NCBI RefSeq assembly: GCF_027484205.1 | Contig: NZ_JAIXUB010000013.1 | Coordinates: 1-64,000 of the forward strand | Direction of reading: 5' to 3' | DNA length: 64,000 bases | Origin: Flavobacterium sp. | Lineage (GTDB): Bacteria; Bacteroidota; Bacteroidia; Flavobacteriales; Flavobacteriaceae | Part shown: in pieces, positions 27,274-36,500 of the stretch | Layout of the letters: the number at the start of each line of letters is the position of its first letter | How positions within the stretch are numbered: position 1 is the first letter of the stretch | Program-made: the position numbers and the translations under genes | Notes under the pieces: generated by a model | The model's database searches: none | What the model saw: the letters and a program-made list of their open reading frames with translations, nothing else | What the model was told of the DNA's origin: nothing

Positions 27274-27347
27274 GGTTCCATAGCTCAGCTGGATAGAGCA
27301 ACTGCCTTCTAAGCAGTAGGTCGAAGGTTCGAATCCTTCTGGGATCA
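27274..27347 (+). tRNA. tRNA-Arg (anticodon TCT)
   Basis: The acceptor GGTTCCA pairs with TGGGATC including wobble pairs. The anticodon stem ACTGC/GCAGT encloses TCT and the T-arm has GGTTCGAATCC. It is the last tRNA before a strong terminator. Confidence 0.96.
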
Positions 27348-27352
27348 CAACT

Positions 27353-27382
27353 AAAACCTTCTTGAAAAAGAAGGTTTTTTTG
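27353..27382 (+). terminator. Terminator of the tRNA cluster
   Basis: AAAACCTTCTT and AAGAAGGTTTT form an 11-bp stem closed by GAAA, followed by T residues. Confidence 0.92.
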
Positions 27383-27423
27383 TTTAAAAAAAATTCTTAA
27401 ATTGTCAATCAATTCATATTGTT

Positions 27424-28140
27424 ATGACAATTCTAAAAAAAGTTTTTTTACTTCTGTTTTTATTTATCGCATTTTCATGCAAATCTGTAAAAGAGGTTCG
27501 ATTAGCTAATCAATATATTGCTAATGAGGAGATAGAAAAAATAAAAAAAAGTCCTTCAAAAACAAATTCTTTTATTTCATTTGAAGATAATATTGATACT
27601 ACTTTTGTTAATCTTAAAAATTACAGTAATGATTTTGTTTTAGATATAAAATATGCTACTTCAGATAACTTTTTAAATGAAAAAGTTTATGATTGTGCAG
27701 CATGTTATTTGCGTTTAAAAACTGTAAAATCTTTGATTAATGCAAATAAAGATTTTATTGAAAAAGGATATAGGATTAAGATTTTTGATTGTTATAGACC
27801 TTTAGATGTTCAGAAACGTATGTGGGAAATTGTTTCAAATCCTGATTATGTTGCCGATCCAAGTAAAGGTTCAATTCACAATAGAGGCGGAGCAGTTGAT
27901 ATTACTTTAGTAGATTCAAATGGTAATGACATTGATATGGGAACTTCATTTGACTTTTTCGGTGTAGAAGCAAGTCATGATTATCAAAATTTATCTGAAG
28001 AAGTGAAAAATAATAGAAAATTATTAAAAGAAGTTATGCTCAAAAATAATTTCAAATCATTTGATTCTGAGTGGTGGCATTATAATTTGAAAGATAGTAA
28101 TTTAGATAATTTGTCTAACTTTAAATGGAAATGTGATTAA
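27424..28140 (+). CDS. D-alanyl-D-alanine dipeptidase, VanX/DdpX family, lipoprotein
   Basis: A 238-residue M15D zinc dipeptidase. The N-terminus is a lipoprotein signal with FIAFSC (C19 lipidated). All VanX active-site elements are present: R125 in YRPLDVQ, H152 and D159 in the SxHxxGxAxD motif, and E216 and H219 in EWWH. It would cleave D-Ala-D-Ala from wall turnover in the periplasm. Since the gene is alone with no vanH, vanA or vanS-like genes, wall recycling is more likely than glycopeptide resistance. It converges with the next gene, with only 3 bp between stop codons. Confidence 0.92.
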   Translation: MTILKKVFLLLFLFIAFSCKSVKEVRLANQYIANEEIEKIKKSPSKTNSFISFEDNIDTTFVNLKNYSNDFVLDIKYATSDNFLNEKVYDCAACYLRLKTVKSLINANKDFIEKGYRIKIFDCYRPLDVQKRMWEIVSNPDYVADPSKGSIHNRGGAVDITLVDSNGNDIDMGTSFDFFGVEASHDYQNLSEEVKNNRKLLKEVMLKNNFKSFDSEWWHYNLKDSNLDNLSNFKWKCD

Positions 28141-28143
28141 ATG

Positions 28144-28707
28144 TTATTCAACACATTTTAAATAATTGATAAAATAATTTTCAGGCTTATATGTTTTTCC
28201 ATCAAGTTCAGAAATTAATTCTGATTTTATTATGAAATCTTGCATTTCTCCTGCAAATTTTATTCTTATAATTTCAATTGGAGATTTTTTTAATTCCTCA
28301 TAACTGTCTTTCATAAATAAGAAATAACCTGATATAAATCGGATGTTTTCATTTTCATTTCGAACTAAATTTCCACAATTTTCTTGTTCTATTCCGAGTA
28401 ATGTAATAACTTTTCCGTTAGCTAATTGAACATAAACTTTTGAATTTTTGTCCAAACATTTTGCAGATATAAAATCGGAGTTTTTTTGAATATATTGAAC
28501 ATTTAAAGAAATTAAACCATCGGCATTGACTAAAGAGAAAAACAAAGTCGCTTTGTTATTTCCAAAATACCTCTCATGCATTACATAATCTTTCGTATTT
28601 TTATATGTTCCACTTGTATCATTTATATCGGAATCAAATTCACATTCTATCTGTGAGAATGAATTTGAAGTAAAAAGAATTAAAAATAGTATAGTTAGAT
28701 TTCTCAT
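28144..28707 (-). CDS. Unknown secreted protein
   Basis: A 187-residue protein with a clear signal peptide (MRNLTILFLILFTSNSFSQ). The mature part is mixed and contains cysteines near the start (C22), in the middle (C83, C112) and at the end (C185), suggesting disulfides. I do not recognise a family. It starts 2 bp after the methyltransferase gene on the same strand, so the two are likely co-transcribed. That proximity gives no functional hint. Confidence 0.65.
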   Translation of the reverse strand: MRNLTILFLILFTSNSFSQIECEFDSDINDTSGTYKNTKDYVMHERYFGNNKATLFFSLVNADGLISLNVQYIQKNSDFISAKCLDKNSKVYVQLANGKVITLLGIEQENCGNLVRNENENIRFISGYFLFMKDSYEELKKSPIEIIRIKFAGEMQDFIIKSELISELDGKTYKPENYFINYLKCVE

Positions 28708-28709
28708 TA

Positions 28710-29894
28710 TTATTTTATTTTAGTGCAAATTAAAACTATTTTATTGTTATTAATGTCTGTGGTAAAAAAGCAATATTGATTTCCACCGTCTTTTATTTTC
28801 CATTTTTTTCTAATATTTTCTACAGTTTCAGGAAAGTTTCTTACAGTTATATTCGCTTTTTGATTTTCTAAAAATTCTTTCATTTCTGATTTAGAATAGT
28901 TTACAATTTTTTGAATTTCAAAAATTCTACCAGGAAAATCAACAATTTGATTTGAAGTATAAAGATGTGAGTGAAGCTGAATTTTTTTTAATGAAAACCT
29001 ATTTCCAATTTCCGTAAAACCACCAGATTTCATAATGGCACTATTTGGTTCATATAAATATTTTTCAGGTAAACTATAGCTAGGAATTCCGTTTGAATTA
29101 AATAGATAATCAAACTGCTCTATTTTTTCTTTATTGAAGTTTATTGTTTTGATGTTGATTTCACTATTAAAATCTTTTTCAATTTCCCAAATTAATTCTT
29201 TAACTTCATTATCAACAGCTACAATATGAATGTTTTTTACATTTTTTAGTTCCAATAATCCAGCTTTTAAATCTAATATTGGCGCCGTTTTTATTAAAAT
29301 GTTATTTGAAAATTTGAAATAAAAATCTTGTAAGTCAGGAACATTTGGTAAACAATCTTTCAACATAAAAACTTTACCTTTTGTATCGTTTCTTCTTGAT
29401 GGATCAATATAAATCCATGTGTATTTTTGATTCAATTGTTCAAGAATTTCTGAGCTATCTCCTGAAATGCATTTTATATTTTGAGATTTTAATTGGTCAA
29501 AATTATGTGAAACAATTTCTGATAATTCATTATTTATTTCACAATGAATCACTTGGTTAATTTTTTTAGAAAAATAAAAATCATCTACGCCAAAACCTCC
29601 TGATAAATCGATTAAACTTTCTCCTGAAACTATTTCTGATTTGTATTTAGCTGTTATTTCAGAAGATGTTTGTTCAACGGATATTTTATTTGGATAAATT
29701 ATTTTCGATGTGTTGAACCATGTTGGAAGTTTTTCTTTTGACTTTGAACGAGCTTCAATTTGATTCAATAAAAGTTTATAATCAAGTTTTGGAAAAGGAT
29801 TTCTTTGAAGTGCCAATTTTGATACAGAAACAAAAGATTTTTCTTTTATAAAGTTTTGGATTTCTTCAGTAATTAGAAGATTTATATTATTCAT
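28710..29894 (-). CDS. SAM-dependent methyltransferase with THUMP-like domain
   Basis: A 394-residue class I methyltransferase. The SAM-binding motif I is LIDLSGGFGVDDFYFSKK near residue 90, motif II-like HCEIN follows, and YIDPSRR is the catalytic-loop equivalent. The C-terminal part resembles the THUMP-like domain reported in Bacteroidota methyltransferases, with IVDFPGRIFEIQKIV and RNFPETVENIRKKW. An RNA substrate is plausible but unproven. It is the first gene of a two-gene minus-strand unit. Confidence 0.8.
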   Translation of the reverse strand: MNNINLLITEEIQNFIKEKSFVSVSKLALQRNPFPKLDYKLLLNQIEARSKSKEKLPTWFNTSKIIYPNKISVEQTSSEITAKYKSEIVSGESLIDLSGGFGVDDFYFSKKINQVIHCEINNELSEIVSHNFDQLKSQNIKCISGDSSEILEQLNQKYTWIYIDPSRRNDTKGKVFMLKDCLPNVPDLQDFYFKFSNNILIKTAPILDLKAGLLELKNVKNIHIVAVDNEVKELIWEIEKDFNSEINIKTINFNKEKIEQFDYLFNSNGIPSYSLPEKYLYEPNSAIMKSGGFTEIGNRFSLKKIQLHSHLYTSNQIVDFPGRIFEIQKIVNYSKSEMKEFLENQKANITVRNFPETVENIRKKWKIKDGGNQYCFFTTDINNNKIVLICTKIK

Positions 29895-29926
29895 TTGTTT
29901 CTAAAATTATTTTCTGTAAAAATAAA

Positions 29927-29955
29927 AAACTCGTTTACTAATGCAAACGAGTTTT
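29927..29955 (-). terminator. Terminator after the M43 metalloprotease gene
   Basis: AAAACTCGTTT and AAACGAGTTTT form an 11-bp stem. On the minus strand it is followed by a T-rich run, ending the M43 gene transcript. Confidence 0.85.
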
Positions 29956-29975
29956 AAAATATAAATTAGATTATT

Positions 29976-30923
29976 TTAATTTCTAAAAGAAGCTCTTGAA
30001 CCTCCAACAGCAAAAACAGCATCCATTCTAGCTTTTTGACCTAATGAAAACATATACATTCCTGCATCATCAGTATAATCCATGTAGTTCATTGTCATTT
30101 CAATAGGTGTACCTGTGCACGTACTGTAATGTGGGTAAGTAGGAATTCCATAGTTTGCATCGTTGTGCGTTGGTGTATCAGCTACTAAATCACTTCCACA
30201 AGTAGCATCACCCCAAATGTGACGTAAATTCATCCAGTGACCAACTTCGTGAGTTGCAGTTCTACCTTTGTTAAATGGTGCAGTTGCAGTTCCCGTTGTT
30301 CCTAAATATTTAGAGTCAATTACAACTCCATCAGTTGCAGAAGCACCACCAGGAAACTGAGCATAACCTAAAATTCCACCACCAATTGTACAAACCCAAA
30401 GATTTAATTTTGTAGTTGGTGATGTTGGCGCTAATCCACCTTGATTAGTTTTTTTCATTGCATCTCTTGTTCCCCATGAAGTTTTTGTTGTAGATTTTCT
30501 AATTACTTGGTCTAATACGAAAGTAATTCCAACATTAGCTTTTACTCCTGCAAATACTGCTGGAACAAGGTTATAATCTGAGTTTGTTGCGTTAAAATCT
30601 TTATTTAAAACATCAATTTGAGATTGAATTTGAGCTAAAGAAATATTTTCAGCAGCAGTTCTATATAAAACGTTTACTACTACTGGTATTTCAATTTTAC
30701 CGTTTACTAATCTTCCTTCGGTAATTGCTTTTTCAGTGAATGATTCAATTTCATTCATTTTAATTGCTAGTTCTGGATTTTGTCTTAATTGTTCTTCAAG
30801 AACTTCGTGAGATGCGCAACCTCTGTGAGCAACTTTACTAACATTTTCTGATTCAGAACTGTTTTCACTTTGACAAGAGAAAAGCATCATAACAATTGAT
30901 GCAGATAAAAGAATTTTTTTCAT
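29976..30923 (-). CDS. M43 (pappalysin/cytophagalysin) zinc metalloprotease, lipoprotein
   Basis: A 315-residue secreted protease. The lipobox SC at C17 follows the signal peptide. The mature protein has a propeptide-like region (about 30-75) and the metzincin motif HEVGHWMNLRHIWG with H225, E226, H229 and H235. The Met-turn is M281 in MNYMDY. Cysteines at 178, 242 and 269 may pair. Unlike many cytophagalysins it has no C-terminal T9SS sorting domain, fitting a surface lipoprotein. It probably degrades extracellular protein. Confidence 0.93.
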   Translation of the reverse strand: MKKILLSASIVMMLFSCQSENSSESENVSKVAHRGCASHEVLEEQLRQNPELAIKMNEIESFTEKAITEGRLVNGKIEIPVVVNVLYRTAAENISLAQIQSQIDVLNKDFNATNSDYNLVPAVFAGVKANVGITFVLDQVIRKSTTKTSWGTRDAMKKTNQGGLAPTSPTTKLNLWVCTIGGGILGYAQFPGGASATDGVVIDSKYLGTTGTATAPFNKGRTATHEVGHWMNLRHIWGDATCGSDLVADTPTHNDANYGIPTYPHYSTCTGTPIEMTMNYMDYTDDAGMYMFSLGQKARMDAVFAVGGSRASFRN

Positions 30924-31039
30924 AATATTTGGTTATTAGTTAATAGTAACGCAATTTTATGATAAAAAAACAATCAATTTTGTAGTGTAAATAACAAGTT
31001 ATTAACAAATCGATAAACGACATGTTATTTTAACAAAAG

Positions 31040-31678
31040 TTAGTTTTTAAATATATAATTCAAAATATTAACTCCCATTTTTAAAGCTTTCTCACGAACT
31101 TCTTTTGGATCGTTGTTTACTTCAGCATCTTCCCAACCATCACCAAGGTCACATTCGTAGGTGTAAAGCAAGACCAATCGATTGTTTTCGAAAATACCAA
31201 AAGCTTGTGGTCGTTTTCCATCGTGTTCATGGATTTTAGGTAATCCACCAGCAAAAACATTTGGTGTCTGAAAAATAGGATGACTAGCAGGAAGTTCAAC
31301 TAAATTATTATTAGGAAATATTTTTGAAATTTCTTTTCTAATAAATTCATTCATTCCATAGTTGTCGTCAATATGAAGAAAACCTCCAGAAAGCATATAA
31401 TTCCTTAAATTTATAATGTCTGAGTCACTAAAAACTACATTTCCATGTCCTGTCATGTGTACAAAAGGATACGAAAATAAATCAGGACTGCTTGGTTCTA
31501 CGGTTGCTGGTTTAGACTTGATTTTAGTATTTATGTTTTGGTTTGCATATTTAATCAAATTTGGTAATGAGGTTGGGTTCGCATACCAATCGCCACCACC
31601 ATTGTATTTTAAGAGTGCAATTTCTTGTGAAAATCCACTGATTGATAGTAATAAAACTAAAATTAAATATTTTTTCAT
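31040..31678 (-). CDS. DUF4159 domain protein, secreted
   Basis: A protein of 212 residues from the ATG at 31678, with a signal peptide (MKKYLILVLLLSISGFSQ). A DUF4159 domain fills the rest: KYNGGGDWYANPTSLPNLIKY opens it, and GGFLHIDDNYGMNEF and PKIHEHDGK are conserved segments. The fold resembles a glutamine amidotransferase-like domain; function is unknown. It follows rsmE and tsaD on the minus strand. Upstream in-frame starts at 31690 and 31720 overlap rsmE; I prefer 31678 for its clean signal peptide. Confidence 0.85.
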   Translation of the reverse strand: MKKYLILVLLLSISGFSQEIALLKYNGGGDWYANPTSLPNLIKYANQNINTKIKSKPATVEPSSPDLFSYPFVHMTGHGNVVFSDSDIINLRNYMLSGGFLHIDDNYGMNEFIRKEISKIFPNNNLVELPASHPIFQTPNVFAGGLPKIHEHDGKRPQAFGIFENNRLVLLYTYECDLGDGWEDAEVNNDPKEVREKALKMGVNILNYIFKN

Positions 31679-31682
31679 AAAA

Positions 31683-32387
31683 TCATTCATTTGTATAAAC
31701 CACACTATGACAAGCAACAACAGCAGCAGTTTCGGTTCTCAATCGAGTGTTTCCCAAAGATACTGGATTATAATTATTGTCCAAGGCTAATTGGATTTCT
31801 TTAACAGAAAAATCACCTTCTGGACCAATTAAAATGGTTATATCAGAATTTGTTTTCAATTCACTTTTCAACGATTTTTTATCGGTTTCTTCACAATGAG
31901 CTATGTATTTTTGTCCGTCAATTTTCTTTTTTATAAAGTCTTTAAAAGTAATTGGTTCGTTTAATTTTGGCATGTAATAATGTAATGATTGCTTCATTGC
32001 TGATTCAATTATCTTTTGAAAACGATCTATTTTTATTACTTTTCTTTCAGAATGTTCGCATATAATAGGAGTAATTTCTTGAATTCCAATCTCGGTTACT
32101 TTTTCTAAAAACCATTCGTAACGTTCGTTCATTTTTGTTGGAGCAACCGCTAAATGCAAATTAAATTTTGGTGTTTCTTGTTTTTCAAACGAAACTACAT
32201 TAACAGTACATTTTGAATCTGAAGCTAAGGATATATTTGTTTTAAACAAAAAACCTAATCCATTGGTTACAAATAAAATATCACTTTCTTTTTTACGTAA
32301 TACTTTAATTATATGTTTGCTTTCTTCTTTGTCAAAAACAAAGAAAGTATCTGTATCTTTTATATGTTGATTGTAGAATAATTGCAT
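31683..32387 (-). CDS. rsmE: 16S rRNA m3U1498 methyltransferase
   Basis: A 234-residue SPOUT methyltransferase that modifies U1498 in 16S rRNA. The N-terminal PUA-like part is followed by a knotted domain with ILIGPEGDFS and SLGNTRLRTETAAVVA, both RsmE signatures. AVAPTKMNERYEWFLEKVTE with EHSER is also typical. It is 2 bp from tsaD and near-overlapping with the DUF4159 gene, so the three form an operon. Confidence 0.95.
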   Translation of the reverse strand: MQLFYNQHIKDTDTFFVFDKEESKHIIKVLRKKESDILFVTNGLGFLFKTNISLASDSKCTVNVVSFEKQETPKFNLHLAVAPTKMNERYEWFLEKVTEIGIQEITPIICEHSERKVIKIDRFQKIIESAMKQSLHYYMPKLNEPITFKDFIKKKIDGQKYIAHCEETDKKSLKSELKTNSDITILIGPEGDFSVKEIQLALDNNYNPVSLGNTRLRTETAAVVACHSVVYTNE

Positions 32388-32389
32388 AA

Positions 32390-33412
32390 TTAAAATTCAA
32401 TTCTTGCTTTCGAAATTACGGTGCTGTCATTAAATTTTTCCTCTAAAAATTTTTGATAACCCACAATTCCTATCATAGCAGCATTGTCTGTTGTGTATTC
32501 AAATTTCGGAATAAATGTTTTCCAACCATATTTTCCTTCAGCATTTTTTAAAGTTTCTCTGATACCTGAATTTGCAGAAACACCTCCACCAATTGCTATT
32601 TGTTTTATTCCGGTTTCGGCTACAGCCAACTTTAATTTATCCATCAAAATTTCAATAATTGTATGTTGAATGGAAGCGCAAATATCATTTCTGTTTTCCT
32701 CAATAAAGTTTGGATTTTCGGCTACATTTTTTTGAATAAAATATAAAATTTGAGTTTTTAATCCCGAAAAACTAAAATTTAATCCATCAATTTTTGGTTT
32801 TGTAAACTGATATTTTTTTGGATTTCCTTCTTTGGCATATTTATCAATTAATGGTCCACCAGGATAAGGCAATCCCATTATTTTTGCCGATTTATCGAAA
32901 GCTTCACCAACAGCATCATCAGTAGTTTCGCCAATAATTTCCATATTAAAAAAACCATTGACTTTTACAATTTGAGTATGTCCACCAGAAATTGTCAATG
33001 CAATAAATGGAAATTCAGGTTTGTCAAATCCATCTTCATCAATATAATGAGCCAAAATGTGCGCATGCATGTGATTTACAGCAATTAAAGGAATATTTAA
33101 TGCTAATGATAAAGATTTAGCAAACGAAGTTCCTACAAGTAATGAACCCATCAATCCTGGACCTTGAGTAAATGCAATTGCCGACAATTGATTTTTAGTA
33201 ATATTAGCTTTTTTTAAAGCCATATCTATCACTGGAACAATATTTTGCTGATGCGCTCTCGAAGCTAATTCTGGAACAACACCACCATATTCTTCATGGA
33301 TTTTTTGACCTGCAACAACATTTGATAATACCTTATCGTTATGCAGAATTGCTGCTGCGGTATCATCGCAAGAACTTTCAATAGCAAGAATAAAAACATC
33401 TTTGTAAGACAT
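32390..33412 (-). CDS. tsaD: tRNA N6-threonylcarbamoyladenosine synthase TsaD
   Basis: A 340-residue ASKHA-fold protein that transfers the threonylcarbamoyl group to A37 of ANN-decoding tRNAs, with TsaB and TsaE. ILAIESSCDDTAAA begins the protein, PELASRAHQQN follows, and the metal ligands are H114 and H118 in HMHAH. GEAFDKSAK and SFSGLKT are intact. The start ATG at 33412 gives MSYKDVFIL; a TTG three codons earlier is less likely. Its promoter lies at 33476-33483. Confidence 0.96.
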   Translation of the reverse strand: MSYKDVFILAIESSCDDTAAAILHNDKVLSNVVAGQKIHEEYGGVVPELASRAHQQNIVPVIDMALKKANITKNQLSAIAFTQGPGLMGSLLVGTSFAKSLSLALNIPLIAVNHMHAHILAHYIDEDGFDKPEFPFIALTISGGHTQIVKVNGFFNMEIIGETTDDAVGEAFDKSAKIMGLPYPGGPLIDKYAKEGNPKKYQFTKPKIDGLNFSFSGLKTQILYFIQKNVAENPNFIEENRNDICASIQHTIIEILMDKLKLAVAETGIKQIAIGGGVSANSGIRETLKNAEGKYGWKTFIPKFEYTTDNAAMIGIVGYQKFLEEKFNDSTVISKARIEF

Positions 33413-33430
33413 TGGGCACAATTTTTGAAT

Positions 33431-33438
33431 TATATTTG
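33431..33438 (+). promoter_or_regulatory. Candidate promoter -7 box for tamB
   Basis: TATATTTG matches TAnnTTTG with a TTG 16 bp upstream, just below the normal spacing. It lies about 83 bp before the tamB start and overlaps the region transcribed on the other strand for tsaD. Confidence 0.5.
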
Positions 33439-33475
33439 ATAAACCGCTATAAAACGATTATTTTTACATCGTTTG

Positions 33476-33483
33476 CAAAAGTA
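33476..33483 (-). promoter_or_regulatory. Promoter -7 box for the tsaD operon
   Basis: The minus strand reads TACTTTTG with a TTG 22 bp upstream, a full match to the Bacteroidota consensus. The two outward-reading promoters in this 108-bp gap cross each other. Confidence 0.65.
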
Positions 33484-33520
33484 ACTATTTTCAAGGTTTC
33501 TTGTTCAAGCTAAATAAAAT

Positions 33521-36500
33521 TTGGAAGAAAAAAAGAAAAATACACGTTTTAAAACTTTTAGAAAAATAGTTTTCCGCACCATTATTGTGCTGATTCTGTT
33601 GCTTCTCGGTCTTGCTATAGCACTTTCTTTACCTTCGGTGCAAACTTATATTGCACAATATATTACAAGTGAATTGAATAAAGATTATGGTACTAACATC
33701 AATGTTGAACATGTTGAAGTTACCATTTTTGGTGGCGTTCAAATGAAAAACGTAATGATTAAAGATGAGAAAAAAGATACTTTAATCTTCGCAAAACGAA
33801 TTAGTACTAATATTTTAGATACAAAAAAGCTTCTTGATGGCGATTTAATTTTTGGCGATATAAAAGCTGATGAATTATTGCTAAATATAAAAACCTATAA
33901 AGGAGATAAAGACACCAATCTCGATAAATTTGTGGCAGCATTTGATGATGGAAAGAAAGGAACAAAGAAGTTTTTAATGACATCAAATAAAATTACGCTA
34001 AAAAATAGTCGTTTTGTTATGCATGATTATAACAGAGCAAATCCTAAAGATGTTGATTTTACAAACTTGAATGTTTCTGCAACCGATTTCAAAATTTATG
34101 GACCAGATGTTACTACAAATATCAAAGAAATGTCTTTCAAAGACCATCGTGGATTGGTTGTTGAAGATTTGAAATCTAAGTTCACTTATACCAAAAAAAA
34201 TATCCGACTTAAGGAATTAGATTTAAAAACTAAAGAGTCAAATTTTGTTGGAGATATAATCTTAAAATATGATAGAAAAGATTTTGCTGATTTCAATAAT
34301 AAAGTAATTTTTGACGTCAATACAGAATCGGCAACTATTGCATCAAATGATATTCGATACTTTTATAATGAATTAGGAAAAGATAAAGTTTTTACTTTAA
34401 AAGGTAAAATTGATGGTACTTTGAACAATTTTACAGCAAAAAATTTACACTTGATTGATGATAGAAAATCTGAAATTAAAGGCGATGTAAATTTTAAAAA
34501 TCTTTTTGCAAAACAAGGTCAAGGCGAATTTTATATGAACGGTTCATTTGATAAAGTGGCTTCAAGCTATGATGAATTGACAAAATTATTGCCAAATGTT
34601 CTTGGAAAAAAACTTCCTTCTTCATTGAGAAAGTTAGGAAAATTCAATTTGAAAGGCGATGCAGAAATTACAACCAAAGCAATTGATGCTGATTTTACAT
34701 TGCAAACAAAACTAGGAAATGTTGCTTCTAAATTAGTTATGACCAATATTGACAATATTGATAATGCAAAATATTCAGGAAATATTGTTTTGGATAATTT
34801 TGATTTAGGAACTTTTTTAAATCAAAAAGATATAGGAAGAGTTACTTTAGATGTTGATGTTGATGGAAAAGGATTTACTGAAAAATATTTGGACACAAAA
34901 TTTTCAGGAGAAGTTAAAAATTTCCTATATAACGGTTATAATTACAAAAATATTATTGCTGATGGAAGTTTTAAAAAACCATTATTTAAAGGAAAAGTAA
35001 ACATAAATGATCCAAATTTATTTATGGATTTTGATGGCACTGTCGATTTGAGTAAACGCGAAAATATTTATGATTTTCATGCAAAAGTAGATTATGCAAA
35101 CTTGAAAAAATTAAATTTCATGAAAGATTCTGTTGCCGTTTTTGCAGGTGATGTTGTCATGAAAGTTAGAGGAAATTCTATCAATAATATGCAAGGTGAA
35201 GTTATACTTTCAAACGCATCTTATAAAAATCCTAAAGACCAATATTTCTTTGATAATGTAGTTTTAAATTCCTCATTTGATAGTAATAATACGCGTTTTA
35301 TGACTATTAAATCAATTGATGGAATTGAAGCAAATGTTGAAGGTAAATTTGATTTGAATCAAGTTCCAAAAATGATTCAGAATTCTCTAGGAAGTTTATA
35401 TACCAATTATAAACCTAACAATATTAAGAAAAATCAATATTTAAAATTCAATTTTAAAGAGTTTAACAAGGTAATTGAATTGTTAAATCCATCGATAGTT
35501 TTGTCTGATGATGCTTTACTTTCAGGAACTATAAATTCTAATGAAAATGATTTTAAAATGAATTTTACTTCAACTAAAATTGAAGCTTTTGATATTACAG
35601 TTGATAAAGTAAACGTTGAAATTGACAATAAAAACCCTCTTTACAATGCTTATATTGAATTAGATAGTATAAAATCTAAATATTATAAAATTAGAGATTT
35701 TTCATTAATTAATGTCACTTCAAATGACACTTTAAATATTAGGACAGAGTTTAAAGGAGGAAATAAAGGAAATGATTTTTACAACATGAACTTATTTCAC
35801 ACAATTGATAAAGACAACAATAACGTTGTTGGATTCAATAAATCGGAAATGATGTTTAAAGATTTTCTTTGGTATTTGAATGAAGAAGAAAACGATAAAA
35901 ACAGAATAATTTTTGATAAAGATTTTAAAAATTTCAATTTTGAAGATGTAGTTGTTTCGCACGAAAATCAATCATTAAAACTCAACGGATTTATAAATGG
36001 AGTTTCTAATAAAGATTTGCAACTCACTTTTAAAGATGTCAATTTGAATAAAATAACGCCCGACGTTCCGCAATTCAAATTTGATGGTTTTGTAAATGGT
36101 GATGTCAATTTAAAACAAAACAATTCTGTTTATCAACCTACGGCTTCATTGGTAATTAATGATTTATTTGTTAATGAAAACGAACTTGGAAACATGAGTT
36201 TAGAAATTGAAGGAGATGAAAATTTTTCAAAATTCATAGTTGATTCTGCTATTGAAAACGAAAACTTTGATTCATTCAAAGCAAGTGGTGACATTCAAAT
36301 AGTTAATAATGAAACTCTTCTTAATTTAGATTTGAATTTCCAAAAATTTAATTTGGGAGTTTTAAGTAATCTTGGTGGTGAAGCTATTAGTAACATCAGA
36401 GGATTTGTCTCTGGAAATGCACGAATTGATGGAAACGTAAAAAATATTGATTATAACGGAAGACTTTTTGTGGATGAAGCAGGTTTAACGGTTCCGTATT

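Noticed and set aside
27151..27348. Minus-strand open frame of 65 codons with a GFEPA segment
   Set aside because: It is antisense to tRNA-Pro and tRNA-Arg; this is a well-known false frame across tRNA genes.
27424..28140. Vancomycin-resistance cluster suggested by a VanX-like gene
   Set aside because: No vanH, vanA or two-component genes are near, and the product is a lipoprotein; wall turnover is more likely.
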